Notes: a model not told the origin generated them from the sequence alone. A DNA stretch of 64,000 bases from Gordonia paraffinivorans NBRC 108238 (GCF_000344155.1 NZ_BAOQ01000018.1:48003-112002); one strand, 5' to 3'. Shown: positions 12,570-24,589, numbered from the stretch's first letter. Numbers and translations are program-made.

Positions 12570-13172
12570 TCACGAGAAGACCGGATGCCCGTCTGCGGGG
12601 CGCCTCAGCTGTGCGAACGCCGGGATGCGTGCGAGCGTGACGAGCGACGAGAACAGGGCATCGGCCTCGTCGCCGACCGGGATGGCGGACAGGACCGGCC
12701 CGAAGAAGTGCCGGCCGTCGATGCCGATGATCGGACTGCCGCCGGTCTCACCGAGCGCGTCCTGGCTGCGTCGATGGTGCTCGCCCAGCGCGCCGTCGAA
12801 GGACTCGTCGTCCATCGCAGCGGCCAGTTCCGCGGGAAGCCCGGCGTTGCTCAGCGCCTGCGCGACGACCACGTGGGTCATGACCGCGCCGTCGTGGTGC
12901 AACCGCCGACCGACCGCGTCATACAGCGGTCCGATCGATCCGTCACCGGTTTCGGCAACGGCGGCCATGAAGACCCGGCCGAGACGGCGGGAGCGCTCGA
13001 TCTGGCGTCTCTGCTTGTCGGAAGAGAGTTCTCGGCCCTCGTTCAGCACGGCGAGGCTCATCACGTGCCAGTCGACCCGGACGTCGTTCCTGGCGGCCTG
13101 GTCGGTGAGCCAGCGCGACGCGGCCCAGGCGAACGGGCAGACGGGGTCGAAGTAGTAGTCGATCTCGGTCAT
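12570..13172 (-). CDS. DsbA-fold protein, Rv2466c-like (mycothiol-dependent nitroreductase family)
   Basis: A 200-residue cytosolic thioredoxin/DsbA-fold protein very like M. tuberculosis Rv2466c, which uses mycothiol and reduces nitro prodrugs. It shares YFDPVCPFAWAASRWL at the active site, HVMSLAVLNE, GSPIIGIDGRHFFGPVLS and the closing domain. The active-site motif is C12-P-F-A instead of the usual CPWC, so only the nucleophilic cysteine remains. Its ATG overlaps the DUF302 stop (ATGA), so it is the last gene of an MMPL-DUF302-DsbA operon probably controlled by the CstR-like regulator. A role in thiol or reactive-sulfur stress is inferred. Confidence 0.85.
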   Translation of the reverse strand: MTEIDYYFDPVCPFAWAASRWLTDQAARNDVRVDWHVMSLAVLNEGRELSSDKQRRQIERSRRLGRVFMAAVAETGDGSIGPLYDAVGRRLHHDGAVMTHVVVAQALSNAGLPAELAAAMDDESFDGALGEHHRRSQDALGETGGSPIIGIDGRHFFGPVLSAIPVGDEADALFSSLVTLARIPAFAQLRRPADGHPVFS

Positions 13173-13570
13173 GACTGCGACAGCTTCTCGATGGCGGCGC
13201 GCAGCTTCGCCGCGGCCTCGCGGGCGACCGGTTCGAGATCGGGCTCGCCCGTGACCTGGACCATGAGGTCCGGATTCATCGCCTCGACGAGGGTCCGTGA
13301 CGGACTTGCGGGATCGGTTCGGACGACGACGTTGCACGGCAGCAGCAGTCCGATCATCCGCTGGACGCCCAGTGCGCGATGGGCGAGCGGCGGGTTGCAG
13401 GCGCCGAGGATCAGGTAGTCCTCCATCTCCTCGCCGAGCTTGGCCTTCATCGTCGCCTGGACGTCGATCTCGGTGAGGACGCCGAAGCCCTGCTCGGCCA
13501 GAGCGGCGCGGGTGCGTGCGACGGCTTCGGTGAACGGGATGGACAGAGAGGTGGAGATGGCGAGTGACAT
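13169..13570 (-). CDS. DUF302-domain protein
   Basis: A 133-residue single-domain DUF302 protein. It has the family pattern of an N-terminal strand (STSLSIPFTEAVARTRAAL), a first cysteine in LGACNPPLAHRAL and a second in GLLLPCNVVV; both cysteines are conserved in the family as I remember it. The biochemical function is unknown, but DUF302 genes often accompany sulfur- or heavy-metal-responsive regulators. The start at 13570 has AAAGGAATCACC upstream. It lies 33 bp after the MMPL gene and overlaps the next gene. Confidence 0.85.
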   Translation of the reverse strand: MSLAISTSLSIPFTEAVARTRAALAEQGFGVLTEIDVQATMKAKLGEEMEDYLILGACNPPLAHRALGVQRMIGLLLPCNVVVRTDPASPSRTLVEAMNPDLMVQVTGEPDLEPVAREAAAKLRAAIEKLSQS

Positions 13571-13603
13571 GGTGATTCCTTTCGTGTGCATGCGATCTAG
13601 GTG

Positions 13604-16202
<2,599 letters not shown>

Positions 16203-16224
16203 TCCGTCCGGCGCGAAATCCTTT

Positions 16225-17472
16225 TCAGCGCAGCGAGTACCGGATCGGCAGGTGCTTGAGCCCGCCGACGAAGGTGGTCGCGGCCAACACGGGCGGGCCG
16301 GCGAGTTCGATGGATTCCAGTCGCGGGATCAGCTCGCTGAACAGGCTTCTCATCTCCATGCGGGCGAGGGCTGCCCCGAGACAGAAGTGGATGCCGTAGC
16401 CGAAGGCCAGATGTTGGTTGGGGAACCGGCCGACGTCGAAGGTGTGCGGGTCGTCGAAGACCTCTTCGTCGCGGTTGCCGGAGGTGTAGGCGAGATAGAC
16501 GGATTCGCCTGCGGCGATCGGGACACCGCGCACCTCGGTGTCCTCGCCGGCGGTGCGCATGAACTCCTTGACCGGCGTGGACCAACGGATCATCTCCTCG
16601 ACTGCGGTGCCGATGAGTTCGGGGTCCCGGCGGAGGCGGTCGAGCTGGTCGGGATTCTCGACGAGGGCGCGCAGGCCACCGGAGATCGCGTCCTTGGTGG
16701 TGTCGTGGCCGGCGGTCGCGACGATGACGTAGTACGACGCGGTGTCGACGTCGGAGAGCGGCTCGCCGTCGACGCGGCCGTTGGCGATCGCCGAGGCGAG
16801 GTCGTCGGTGGGGTTCGCCCGGCGTGACGCGGTCAGTTCGCTGAAGTAGTCGAAGAAGTCGAGGAGCGTGGACATGTGCTCCTCGAGGGTGGTGCCGCGG
16901 CGGTACTCCTCGTCGTCGGCGCCGAAGAGTTCCTGGGTGAGCTGGTGCATCCGCGGGAAGTCCTCTTCGGGCAGGCCGAGCAGCGAGAGGATCACATAGA
17001 GCGGGAAGTGGACCGCGATGTCCTCGACGAAATCGCATTCGGGGCCGATCTCGGCCATCCGGTCGACGTAGCGCCGGGCCAGCTCGTCGACGCGGACCTC
17101 GAGGTCGCGCAATGCCTTCGGGCGGAACCAGTCTTGGCCGATCGCACGCACCTTCTTGTGGTGCGGGTCGTCCATGTGGATCAGGGTGCGCAGCCCGCCG
17201 CCTGCTTCGAGCTGGGCCCTCGCCGCGTCGTCGGCCGCCGCCGTGGTCAACACCGGGCGCGGCTCGCTCAGCCACAGGGCGTTGTTGCGCTCGATCTCCA
17301 TGATGTCGGCGTGCTTGGTGACCGCGTAGAACGGGCGGTACGGCTTCCGGTCGACGTAGGCCACCGGCTTGTTCGCCCGCAGATACGTCATCGCGGCGTG
17401 CAGGCGGGCTTCGTCGGCGTATGCGGTCGGGTCGGCGAAGACTGCGGCGGCATCGTCCATCGTGCTGGTCAC
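16225..17472 (-). CDS. Cytochrome P450 monooxygenase
   Basis: A 415-residue soluble bacterial P450. The I-helix oxygen-binding motif is ATAGHDTTKDAISGG, the K-helix ExxR is EEMIRW, and the heme-thiolate loop is FGYGIHFCLGAALARME with the Cys ligand. The GTG at 17472 has AAGGACG about 9 bases upstream and is chosen over the in-frame upstream residues. The sequence recalls actinobacterial CYP families acting on steroids or terpenoids, but the subfamily and substrate cannot be read here. No ferredoxin or reductase gene is adjacent, so electrons must come from elsewhere. It is convergent with the CstR-like gene. Confidence 0.93.
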   Translation of the reverse strand: MTSTMDDAAAVFADPTAYADEARLHAAMTYLRANKPVAYVDRKPYRPFYAVTKHADIMEIERNNALWLSEPRPVLTTAAADDAARAQLEAGGGLRTLIHMDDPHHKKVRAIGQDWFRPKALRDLEVRVDELARRYVDRMAEIGPECDFVEDIAVHFPLYVILSLLGLPEEDFPRMHQLTQELFGADDEEYRRGTTLEEHMSTLLDFFDYFSELTASRRANPTDDLASAIANGRVDGEPLSDVDTASYYVIVATAGHDTTKDAISGGLRALVENPDQLDRLRRDPELIGTAVEEMIRWSTPVKEFMRTAGEDTEVRGVPIAAGESVYLAYTSGNRDEEVFDDPHTFDVGRFPNQHLAFGYGIHFCLGAALARMEMRSLFSELIPRLESIELAGPPVLAATTFVGGLKHLPIRYSLR

Positions 17473-17611
17473 GCGACACGTCCTTCCATCCGGGATCGTG
17501 GTTCGAGTGTCCGATACGTGTGGCTGCCGGGACGGTGGATTGGCGAACTCGACGGGCCCCGGGACACCACGTGTCATGGTTTGTCGCCCGTGGGTGGGAT
17601 CGCCGTGTCGC

Positions 17612-18860
17612 TCAGCCGCGCCCGGGCGGCAATGCGCGACGAGGGGTCAACTGGGGGAGCATCCATTCGTAGACCGCATCGTTGTTCAGCAGGGCCATGT
17701 GACCGACGCCGCCGACGTGGAAACCGTCGTCGAGCTCGAATCCGAGATGCTGCTTCCGGCTTCGGCCCCCGCCGCTGCTGGTCATCACCAAACCGTCGCC
17801 GACGATGCGGCCGAACGGATGGTCGGGTCGCCGGGTGACCGTCGCCGTCACATAGAGGTGTCGCACCCCCTGCATGAGAGGCGGGTAGTCGACGGCGGGC
17901 TGCCAGAAGGCCTCCGGGTCGGTGTCGCGCCAATGCTCGTCGATGACCGCGCCGCGGAACAGGTCTCGTACCCCGGCGCTGCGGCGACCGAGGAGCGTGG
18001 CGATCGGCCGGGTCGTCCGCCAAAGGCGCAGGGCGGCCGACGCCCGGTGGACTCCTCGCGCCAACGGCGCTCCGAGGTGAGGGGTGCCGAGGTAGACCGT
18101 GTGTCGAACGAGCTCGGGCCAGAACGCGTCCTCGGCGACGGCCTGGTGGCACGCGCTGCGGATCACCAGGCCTCCCATCGAATGGCCGATGAGCGTGAGG
18201 CCGGTGACGGGGACCGGCCACAAGAGTGTGAGTTCGGTGAGCAGTCGTGCGAGGTCACGACCGTTGTCGCTGATGTGCCGGCCCGTGTTGTAGCGGACCA
18301 GGACCTCGGTGCTGCCCAGGTCGTCGGCGAGCCGCGAACCGTAGGTGGGTCGGCCTCCGAGGCTCCACGTGTATTCGGACCCCATCAGTCCGTGCACGAA
18401 CACCGTCAGGTGCCCGGAGGCCGCGGGGAACGCGGTCGCCAGGCCATCGGGCGTGATCGGCACGGCAGCGCCGTCGACGCGAACCGAGATGTCCGGGGCC
18501 AGCGGCGAACCCTCGGCGGTCAGTTGGTCCCCGATCAACCCGTCGAGAAAGCCGAGGGTCTCCGCGCCTCGCCTGGTCTCGGAGGGGACGGTGTCACTGA
18601 ATGCCGCCAGCGACTCGGCCAGGTCGCCGGCCACATCGACGGTCGACGCGACTGCCGTGTAGATGGATGTCCTGATGACGTCGTGCGTCTTCTGCGCCGT
18701 GCGGACACGTGAGCCCCCGACTGCTCGTAGACCGGCGAAGACGGTATCGGTCGCGGACGCGTGGACGGTGGCGATGCCCCCCCACCGCTTTGGTCAGCTC
18801 CTCGCGGGCCAGGGCGGCGAGCGCCGGTAGTTGGCGATGGGATGCGGGTTCAGGGGGCAT
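17612..18860 (-). pseudogene. Alpha/beta-hydrolase (lipase/esterase), frameshifted at a G7 run
   Basis: The N-terminus starts at ATG 18860 (MPPEPASHRQLPALAALAREEL, TKAVGG). After a run of seven G on the coding strand (bases 18777-18783) the protein continues one frame over (IATVHASATDTVFAGLRAVGG and onward). Removing one G gives a continuous 415-residue protein. The main body has an oxyanion HG (VFVHGLMGSEYTW), the nucleophile elbow GHSMGG, an Asp candidate near GDGLVMTSSGG and a terminal His (HVGGVGHMALL). As written, only a 340-residue fragment from an internal GTG (18634) could be made, still holding the catalytic triad. Homopolymer sequencing error is the simplest explanation. Confidence 0.82.
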
Positions 18861-19247
18861 CGGTTCAGTGTACGTATGTCCACTGAGTCCTCGGGTGTAT
18901 TTCCTGCACGGATGCGTGTTCTTGGCAGTGAGATGGTGGTCGGCGGTGAACAGTCGTGCGTTTGGTCACGTGCTGCAGGGTGTGGCCGTGAGGTCTTCTC
19001 GCGCAAAGGCCTGTCGCGTGGGCGGGCCCGGGTCGGGCTGCCGTCGCGACGGCCGGAGGCCTCGTGCTCGGGGAAGGGGTCGGAGGGGCCACGCCGACTC
19101 GGGTTCGGCGCGGGACCGCAGAGCGGTCATCGGGTGCCGGTGTCGCGCACGTTCCGGCACGCGATCGTGCCGCGTACCCGCGATCCCACGCGCGGGCAGG
19201 CGCATCGGAGCACCATGGGGGGTGATGCAGATCACACAATTGATAGA

Positions 19248-19268
19248 CCTGAGTGGAATGGACTCAAC
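19248..19268 (+). promoter_or_regulatory. HAIR element 1 (HspR operator)
   Basis: CCTGAGT-N7-ACTCAAC matches the HspR consensus CTTGAGT-N7-ACTCAAG at 12 of 14 positions. It lies about 70-90 bp upstream of the clpB start. Confidence 0.85.
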
Positions 19269-19301
19269 TTTGGTGGCGTTACATCTGCCGAATGGCTCAT
19301 A

Positions 19302-19322
19302 CTTGAGCCTGTTGGACTAAAG
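19302..19322 (+). promoter_or_regulatory. HAIR element 2 (HspR operator)
   Basis: CTTGAGC-N7-ACTAAAG, also 12 of 14 matches, ends 16 bp before the clpB GTG. It is 54 bp from element 1 and overlaps the likely promoter/ribosome-site region. Confidence 0.75.
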
Positions 19323-19338
19323 AGAAAGGTGCACGCTA

Positions 19339-21891
19339 GTGGACAGCTTCACCCCCACCACGAAGACGCAGCAGGCACTCAGCGCTGCTGTGCAGGCGGC
19401 GGCCGGCGCTGGCAACCCTGACGTGCGGCCCGCCCACATCCTCGTGGCATTGCTCGATCAGTCCGACGGCATTGCGTCCCCGCTGCTCAAGGCGGTGGGC
19501 GTCGACCCGTCGAACGTTCGCGCACAGGCACAGGCGCTGGTCGACCGCATGCCGACGGTTGCCCAGGCCAGCTCGACCCCTCAGCTTTCCCGCGAGTCGA
19601 TCGCGGCGATCACCGCTGCCCAGCAGCTGGCGGTCGAACTCGGTGACGAGTACGTCTCGACCGAGCACGTCATGGTCGGTCTGGCGACCGGCGATTCCGA
19701 CGTCGCCAAGCTACTGCACAACGCAGGTGCCACCCCGCAGGCGCTGCGGGAGGCGTTCGTCGCCGTTCGAGGCACCCGCAAGGTGACCTCGGAGGACCCG
19801 GAGTCGACCTACCAGGCGCTCGAGAAGTACTCGACCGACCTCACCAAGGCCGCACGAGAAGGCAAGCTCGACCCGGTCATCGGTCGCGACACCGAGATCC
19901 GTCGCGTCGTGCAGGTGCTCAGCCGCCGGACCAAGAACAACCCGGTCCTCATCGGCGAGCCCGGCGTCGGCAAGACGGCGATCGTCGAGGGCCTGGCCCA
20001 GCGCATCGTCGCCGGCGACGTGCCGGAATCGTTGCGCGACAAGACCGTCATCTCCCTCGACATGGGTTCGATGGTCGCCGGTGCGAAGTACCGCGGTGAA
20101 TTCGAGGAACGCCTCAAGGCGGTGCTCGACGAGATCAAGGCCTCCGAAGGCCAGATCATCACGTTCATCGACGAGCTGCACACCATCGTCGGCGCCGGTG
20201 CCACCGGTGACTCGGCGATGGACGCGGGCAACATGATCAAGCCGATGCTGGCCCGCGGCGAGCTGCGGCTGGTCGGCGCCACCACGCTCGAGGAGTACCG
20301 CAAGTACATCGAGAAGGACGCCGCACTCGAGCGTCGCTTCCAGCAGGTGTACGTCGGCGAGCCGTCGGTCGAGGACGCCATCGGCATCCTCCGCGGCCTC
20401 AAGGACCGGTACGAGGTGCACCACGGCGTGCGCATCACCGACTCCGCATTGGTCGCCGCCGCAACGCTTTCCGATCGCTACATCACCTCCCGGTTCCTGC
20501 CGGACAAGGCCATCGACCTCGTCGACGAGGCCGCGTCGCGGCTCCGGATGGAGATCGACTCGCGCCCCGTCGAGATCGACGAGGTCGAGCGTGTTGTCCG
20601 CCGGCTCGAGGTCGAGGAGCTCGCCCTGGAGAAGGAGACCGACGAGGCGTCGAAGGAGCGGCTGGAGAAGCTCCGCGCCGAACTGGCCGACCAGAAGGAG
20701 AAGCTCAGCGAGCTCTCGGCGCGCTGGCAGCAGGAGAAGACCGCCATCGACGCGGTCCGAGACCTCAAGGAGCAGTTGGAGAATCTGCGCGGCGAGGCCG
20801 ATCGTGCCGAGCGCGACGGTGACCTCGGACGGGCCGCAGAACTGCGGTACGGCCGGATCCCGGCTCTGGAGAAGGAACTCGAGGCCGCCCAGGAGCGGAC
20901 CGGTGCCGACGCCGGACAGCAGGTGATGCTCAAGGAGGAGGTCGGGCCGGACGACGTGGCCGAGGTCGTGTCGTCGTGGACCGGTATCCCCGCGGGCCGC
21001 ATGCTCGAGGGCGAGACCGCCAAGCTGCTGCGCATGGAGGACGAACTCGGCAAGCGGGTCGTCGGCCAGAAGGCCGCGGTCGAGGCGGTGTCGGACGCGG
21101 TGCGTCGTGCACGGGCCGGCGTCGCCGACCCGAACCGGCCGTTGGGCTCGTTCATGTTCCTCGGCCCGACCGGCGTCGGCAAGACCGAGCTCGCCAAGGC
21201 GCTCGCCGAGTTCCTGTTCGACGACGAGCACGCGATGGTCCGCATCGACATGAGCGAGTACGGTGAGAAGCACAGCGTCGCACGGCTCGTCGGTGCTCCG
21301 CCCGGGTATGTCGGGTACGAGGCCGGCGGCCAGCTGACCGAGGCGGTGCGGCGTCGGCCGTACACGGTGGTCCTGTTCGACGAGATCGAGAAGGCCCACC
21401 CGGACGTGTTCGACGTGCTGCTGCAGGTGCTCGACGAGGGTCGTCTCACCGACGGCCAGGGCCGGACGGTGGACTTCCGCAACACCATCCTGATCCTCAC
21501 CTCGAACCTCGGCGCCGGCGGCGACCGCGAACAGGTCATGGCCGCGGTGCGCTCGGCGTTCAAGCCGGAGTTCATCAACCGCCTGGACGACGTGGTCATC
21601 TTCGACGCCCTGTCGGAGGAGGAACTGGTCCGGATCGTCGACATCCAGCTGGGCCAGCTGGAGAAGCGGTTGGCACAGCGCCGCCTCGACCTCGAGGTGT
21701 CGCCGAAGGCCAAGGAATGGCTGGCCCACCGGGGCTTCGACCCGGTGTACGGCGCCCGTCCGCTGCGCCGCCTGGTGCAGAAGGCGATCGGCGACCAGCT
21801 GGCCAAGCTGCTGCTCAAGGGCGAGGTCCGCGACGGGGACGTCGTGCCGGTCAACGTCAGCCCCGACGGCGAATCGCTCGTGCTCGGCTGA
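19339..21891 (+). CDS. clpB: ATP-dependent disaggregase ClpB
   Basis: Hexameric AAA+ chaperone that, with DnaK-DnaJ-GrpE, extracts polypeptides from aggregates. The 850-residue protein has the Clp-N domain (1-145), NBD1 with Walker A GEPGVGKT at 206-213, the coiled-coil middle domain (about 405-530, Glu/Lys/Leu-rich) and NBD2 with Walker A GPTGVGKT at 609-616. It is full length. Translation starts at GTG 19339 with GAGAAAGG upstream. Two HAIR operators upstream imply repression by HspR and heat induction. In M. tuberculosis clpB is next to Rv0383c; here about 20 kb separate them. Confidence 0.98.
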   Translation: MDSFTPTTKTQQALSAAVQAAAGAGNPDVRPAHILVALLDQSDGIASPLLKAVGVDPSNVRAQAQALVDRMPTVAQASSTPQLSRESIAAITAAQQLAVELGDEYVSTEHVMVGLATGDSDVAKLLHNAGATPQALREAFVAVRGTRKVTSEDPESTYQALEKYSTDLTKAAREGKLDPVIGRDTEIRRVVQVLSRRTKNNPVLIGEPGVGKTAIVEGLAQRIVAGDVPESLRDKTVISLDMGSMVAGAKYRGEFEERLKAVLDEIKASEGQIITFIDELHTIVGAGATGDSAMDAGNMIKPMLARGELRLVGATTLEEYRKYIEKDAALERRFQQVYVGEPSVEDAIGILRGLKDRYEVHHGVRITDSALVAAATLSDRYITSRFLPDKAIDLVDEAASRLRMEIDSRPVEIDEVERVVRRLEVEELALEKETDEASKERLEKLRAELADQKEKLSELSARWQQEKTAIDAVRDLKEQLENLRGEADRAERDGDLGRAAELRYGRIPALEKELEAAQERTGADAGQQVMLKEEVGPDDVAEVVSSWTGIPAGRMLEGETAKLLRMEDELGKRVVGQKAAVEAVSDAVRRARAGVADPNRPLGSFMFLGPTGVGKTELAKALAEFLFDDEHAMVRIDMSEYGEKHSVARLVGAPPGYVGYEAGGQLTEAVRRRPYTVVLFDEIEKAHPDVFDVLLQVLDEGRLTDGQGRTVDFRNTILILTSNLGAGGDREQVMAAVRSAFKPEFINRLDDVVIFDALSEEELVRIVDIQLGQLEKRLAQRRLDLEVSPKAKEWLAHRGFDPVYGARPLRRLVQKAIGDQLAKLLLKGEVRDGDVVPVNVSPDGESLVLG

Positions 21892-21910
21892 TGCGCTGAC
21901 GACCAGCCAC

Positions 21911-21944
21911 GAAGGCCCCACTCTCGATCGAGGGTGGGGCCTTC
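21911..21944 (+). terminator. Hairpin terminator after clpB
   Basis: GAAGGCCCCACTCT pairs with AGGGTGGGGCCTTC (one G-T pair) around CGATCG, 19 bp after the clpB stop. No T-tract follows. Confidence 0.75.
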
Positions 21945-22037
21945 ATCGTGCCGGGGGCGCGTCGAGCGTGGGACGGAACCGCCGTCGCGCGCGAGTCGGA
22001 CCCGCGAGCCGGGCCCGGCCCTGGCATCATCGCGGTC

Positions 22038-23156
22038 ATGAGCAGGATGGATGCCGTCGAGCTGCCGGTGACCGCGCTCGACGAGTTCCTCGAGTCGGCG
22101 GCCTTCGCCGAGATGCTCGACGTCGACGCGGAACGGTCGGCGCCGCGCGGCCCGGCGACCCGGCGAGCGGAGATCGTCGACGTCCTGCGCGCCGTCGATG
22201 CGCACGCCGGGCGGCGTTTCGTCGACCGGGAACGTGCCGGGGAGGCCATCATCGGCGGGCTGCGGGGCGGCGGATTCGGGGTCCGGCCGACCGTCGTCGA
22301 CGCGGTGCTCGATCTCTTGCGGCCCGTGGGGGTCCCGGTTCCGGGACCCCCGAAACCCGTTCCGTTGGAGGTGCAGACGGTACTCGGCGTCTACGTCTAC
22401 GCGCTCGTCGATCCCCGCGATTCGTCGGTGTTCTACGTCGGCGCCGGACGCGGAAACCGGATTCGCCATCAGACCGGCGCGGCGCTCGCCGGCGCCGTCC
22501 CGGACCCGAGTGAGGTGATCGGGCAGGGGGATTCTCCGGAGGTGTTGGAGGCGACGCTGGACCGGATCGGCGACATCGACGCCGACGGGTTCGGGGTGGA
22601 GCACTGGGTGCTGCGCTACGGCGCCGCCGGTGTCGAATCCGTCGAGGAGACGGCGGATTTCGCGGCCCGGTTCGCCGGCGACCTCGCCGGGTTGTCCGGG
22701 CTGGAGCTGATCAACGCCCCCGATCTCGCGGGAACGGTGGACGATGTCCCGATCCCGCTGGACGAGCTCATCCTGCGTCACGCCGCGCCGCTCGCCCCGG
22801 CGCTACCAGAGCTCTGCGTTCTCGTGAAGGTCGACGATGCGGCCCGGCCGGGTGCGAGTGCTGACCAGATCTACGAGTGGTCACGCGGCGGATGGCGGGC
22901 GGGGCCGCATCGGACCGTGCCCGACCTGCCGGTCCTGGTGTTCGCCGAGGACATCGTCCGTGCCGTGCACCGGGTCGACTTCTGGGAGACCTACCGCGAC
23001 GAGGACGGCAATCTCGACCCGAAACGATGGGTGTACACCGGCAGACCCGATCCCGAACTCGAGGAACGCTTCGTGGGAACGAGCCTGCGCGAGGTGCGTG
23101 AGCGCCGCGGCGGCAAGTGGAATCCCACCGGGTGGCATCCGTACGGGCAGGTCTGA
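22038..23156 (+). CDS. GIY-YIG (LEM-3-like) domain protein
   Basis: A 372-residue protein of unknown role. A GIY-YIG nuclease-like core starts near residue 116: GVYVYALVDPRDSSVFYVGAG, then GRGNRIRHQ. It continues through a helix with a conserved Glu-rich stretch (VEHWVLRYG, VEETADFAARF), as in the LEM-3-like subfamily. The first roughly 110 residues are helical and unrecognised. The C-terminal third has YEWSRGGWR and WNPTGWHPYGQ, reminiscent of nucleotide- or RNA-binding EVE-like proteins, but I cannot name a domain. ATG 22038 is preferred; an ATG three codons later is possible. It is convergent with the SigK-like gene. Confidence 0.72.
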   Translation: MSRMDAVELPVTALDEFLESAAFAEMLDVDAERSAPRGPATRRAEIVDVLRAVDAHAGRRFVDRERAGEAIIGGLRGGGFGVRPTVVDAVLDLLRPVGVPVPGPPKPVPLEVQTVLGVYVYALVDPRDSSVFYVGAGRGNRIRHQTGAALAGAVPDPSEVIGQGDSPEVLEATLDRIGDIDADGFGVEHWVLRYGAAGVESVEETADFAARFAGDLAGLSGLELINAPDLAGTVDDVPIPLDELILRHAAPLAPALPELCVLVKVDDAARPGASADQIYEWSRGGWRAGPHRTVPDLPVLVFAEDIVRAVHRVDFWETYRDEDGNLDPKRWVYTGRPDPELEERFVGTSLREVRERRGGKWNPTGWHPYGQV

Positions 23157-23176
23157 GGCCCCCTGTCGGTGACGAC

Positions 23177-23737
23177 TCAGGCGGAGACCGCGAAACCCGG
23201 CACGGTCTGCCGCAGGCGGATCAGACCGTCGCGGATGCGCGACTTGATCGTCGGCAGCGCGACACCGAGGTGCTCGGCAACCTCGCGATAGGTCAGACCG
23301 TGGAAGTAGGCCAGTTCGATGGCCTGACGCTGCAGCGGAGTCAGGGTCTCGAGGCCGGTGTGGATCAGGCGGGCGATCTCGCGGCGCTCCACGGATTCGC
23401 TGACCTCGTCGATCTCGCGGCCGGTGTCGGCGATGCCGTAGGCGACGGTGCGACGGGTCGCGGCGGTCTCCGAGCGCACGCGATCGACCGCGCGACGGTG
23501 GGCGAGGGTCAGGACCCACGAGAGCGCGGTGCCCGATGCCGGATCGAAACCGGCGGCGCCTCGCCACACGGCGAGGAAGGTCTCCTGGGTCGCCTCTTCG
23601 CTGTAACCCTGGTCGCGCAGGACCCGCAGGATCATCCCGTACACCCGGTCACAGGTGGCGTCGTAGAACTGGGCGAAGGCATCCATGTCACCGGCCGCCA
23701 CGCGGGAAAGGAGTGTGTTCAGATCGGTTTCACGCAT
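23177..23737 (-). CDS. sigK: ECF sigma factor, SigK-like
   Basis: A 186-residue extracytoplasmic-function sigma factor. Region 2 spans about 15-85 (FAQFYDATCDRVYGMILRVL ... EEATQETFLAVWR ... TLAHRRAVDRVR) and region 4 spans about 125-180 (LTPLQRQAIELAYFHGLTYRE, then VAEHLGVALPTIKSRIRDGL). Overall similarity to mycobacterial SigK is clear. M. tuberculosis sigK is paired with the redox-sensitive anti-sigma gene rskA. Here neither neighbour (a GIY-YIG protein and tag) is an anti-sigma factor, so the regulator must be encoded elsewhere or be absent. The symbol is by similarity only. Confidence 0.85.
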   Translation of the reverse strand: MRETDLNTLLSRVAAGDMDAFAQFYDATCDRVYGMILRVLRDQGYSEEATQETFLAVWRGAAGFDPASGTALSWVLTLAHRRAVDRVRSETAATRRTVAYGIADTGREIDEVSESVERREIARLIHTGLETLTPLQRQAIELAYFHGLTYREVAEHLGVALPTIKSRIRDGLIRLRQTVPGFAVSA

Positions 23738-23966
23738 GACGAACTCCTTGGGGCAGTGGATTTTTCGCTTCCGGAGCGGGATCTTGCGTCGGGTGACGGG
23801 GTGCTCTTCGGTGCGATGTCTCCAACGCTATGGGCCGGGGGCCGAAAAGCCACTGCCGGCACGGACAACGGGATGGATTCGCAATCTTTGGTAACGGAAC
23901 GATAACGGCGCCGTTCTGTCGTGGCCGTGGCGTAACCTGCTCGCACCGGAGTGGAGGAGGATGCCC

Positions 23967-24560
23967 ATGTCCGAGAACACGGTGAGGGCCGCCGGCGGTT
24001 GGTTGCGCTGCTTCTGGGCAGGTCAGGAGCCCGAGACGACGTACCACGACACCGAGTGGGGATTCCCGGTCACCGATGACGCCGCCCTGTTCGAGCGGGT
24101 CTGCCTGGAGGGGTTCCAGTCGGGGTTGTCCTGGCGGACCATTCTGCTCAAGCGCGAGAACTTCAGGAGTGTATTCGCGGGATTCGAGGTCGAGAAGGTG
24201 GCGCGGTACACCGAAGCCGACGTCGAACGCCTGCTGCAGGATGCGGGGATCGTCCGCCACCGCGGCAAGATCGAGGCCGCGGTGAACAACGCCCGCCGGG
24301 CCGTGGAACTGATCGACGAGCAGGGCTCGCTGGCGTCGTACTTCTGGCGATACGCACCCGACCGTGACCACGAACCGAACTCGATGACGACCTCGCCGGA
24401 GTCGATCGCGATGTCGAAGGACCTCAAGAAGAGGGGATGGCGGTTCGTCGGCCCGACGACCATGTTCGCGCTGATGCAGGCGACCGGGATCGTCAACGAC
24501 CACGCCTACGACTGCGTGATCCGCGATGCGGTGGAGGACGCCCGTCGGCAACGATTGTAG
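23967..24560 (+). CDS. tag: DNA-3-methyladenine glycosylase I
   Basis: Removes 3-methyladenine from alkylated DNA in base-excision repair. The 197-residue protein has the Tag zinc-ribbon ligands: Cys in LRCFW, His in YHDTEWG, and His and Cys in VNDHAYDC. It also has the family core LEGFQSGLSWRTILLKRENF and GIVRHRGKIEA and the Glu of the base pocket. ATG 23967 is chosen because GGAGGAGG ends six bases upstream; the ATG at 23961 abuts that site. The stop codon lies inside the ATTGT-N2-ACAAT operator of the next gene. Confidence 0.95.
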   Translation: MSENTVRAAGGWLRCFWAGQEPETTYHDTEWGFPVTDDAALFERVCLEGFQSGLSWRTILLKRENFRSVFAGFEVEKVARYTEADVERLLQDAGIVRHRGKIEAAVNNARRAVELIDEQGSLASYFWRYAPDRDHEPNSMTTSPESIAMSKDLKKRGWRFVGPTTMFALMQATGIVNDHAYDCVIRDAVEDARRQRL

Positions 24561-24565
24561 ACAAT
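24554..24565. promoter_or_regulatory. Island operator site A (ATTGT-AG-ACAAT)
   Basis: ATTGTAGACAAT, a perfect inverted repeat with a 2-bp centre, lies 25 bp upstream of the isomerase start; a further ACAAT half-site follows at 24570-24574. It has the same arms as sites B and C and the FadR-type TTGT...ACAA form, so it is a likely target of the GntR regulator at 29478. Confidence 0.7.
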
Positions 24566-24589
24566 CCGACAATGTGCCATCATCCCTGC

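Larger units (their letters stand above)
18861..19338. other. Gene-free region upstream of clpB
   Basis: Four hundred and seventy-eight bases without a convincing gene; short open frames here have no recognisable protein. The last 95 bases hold the clpB promoter region with two HAIR elements. The left part contains only GC-rich unstructured sequence that I cannot assign. Confidence 0.6.

Noticed and set aside
19711..21921. Long open frame antisense to clpB (over 700 codons), and similar ones antisense to purA and the SulP gene
   Set aside because: Such shadow frames are expected in GC-rich coding DNA. Their translations are Arg/Asp/Val-rich with no known fold, and the sense genes are unmistakable.
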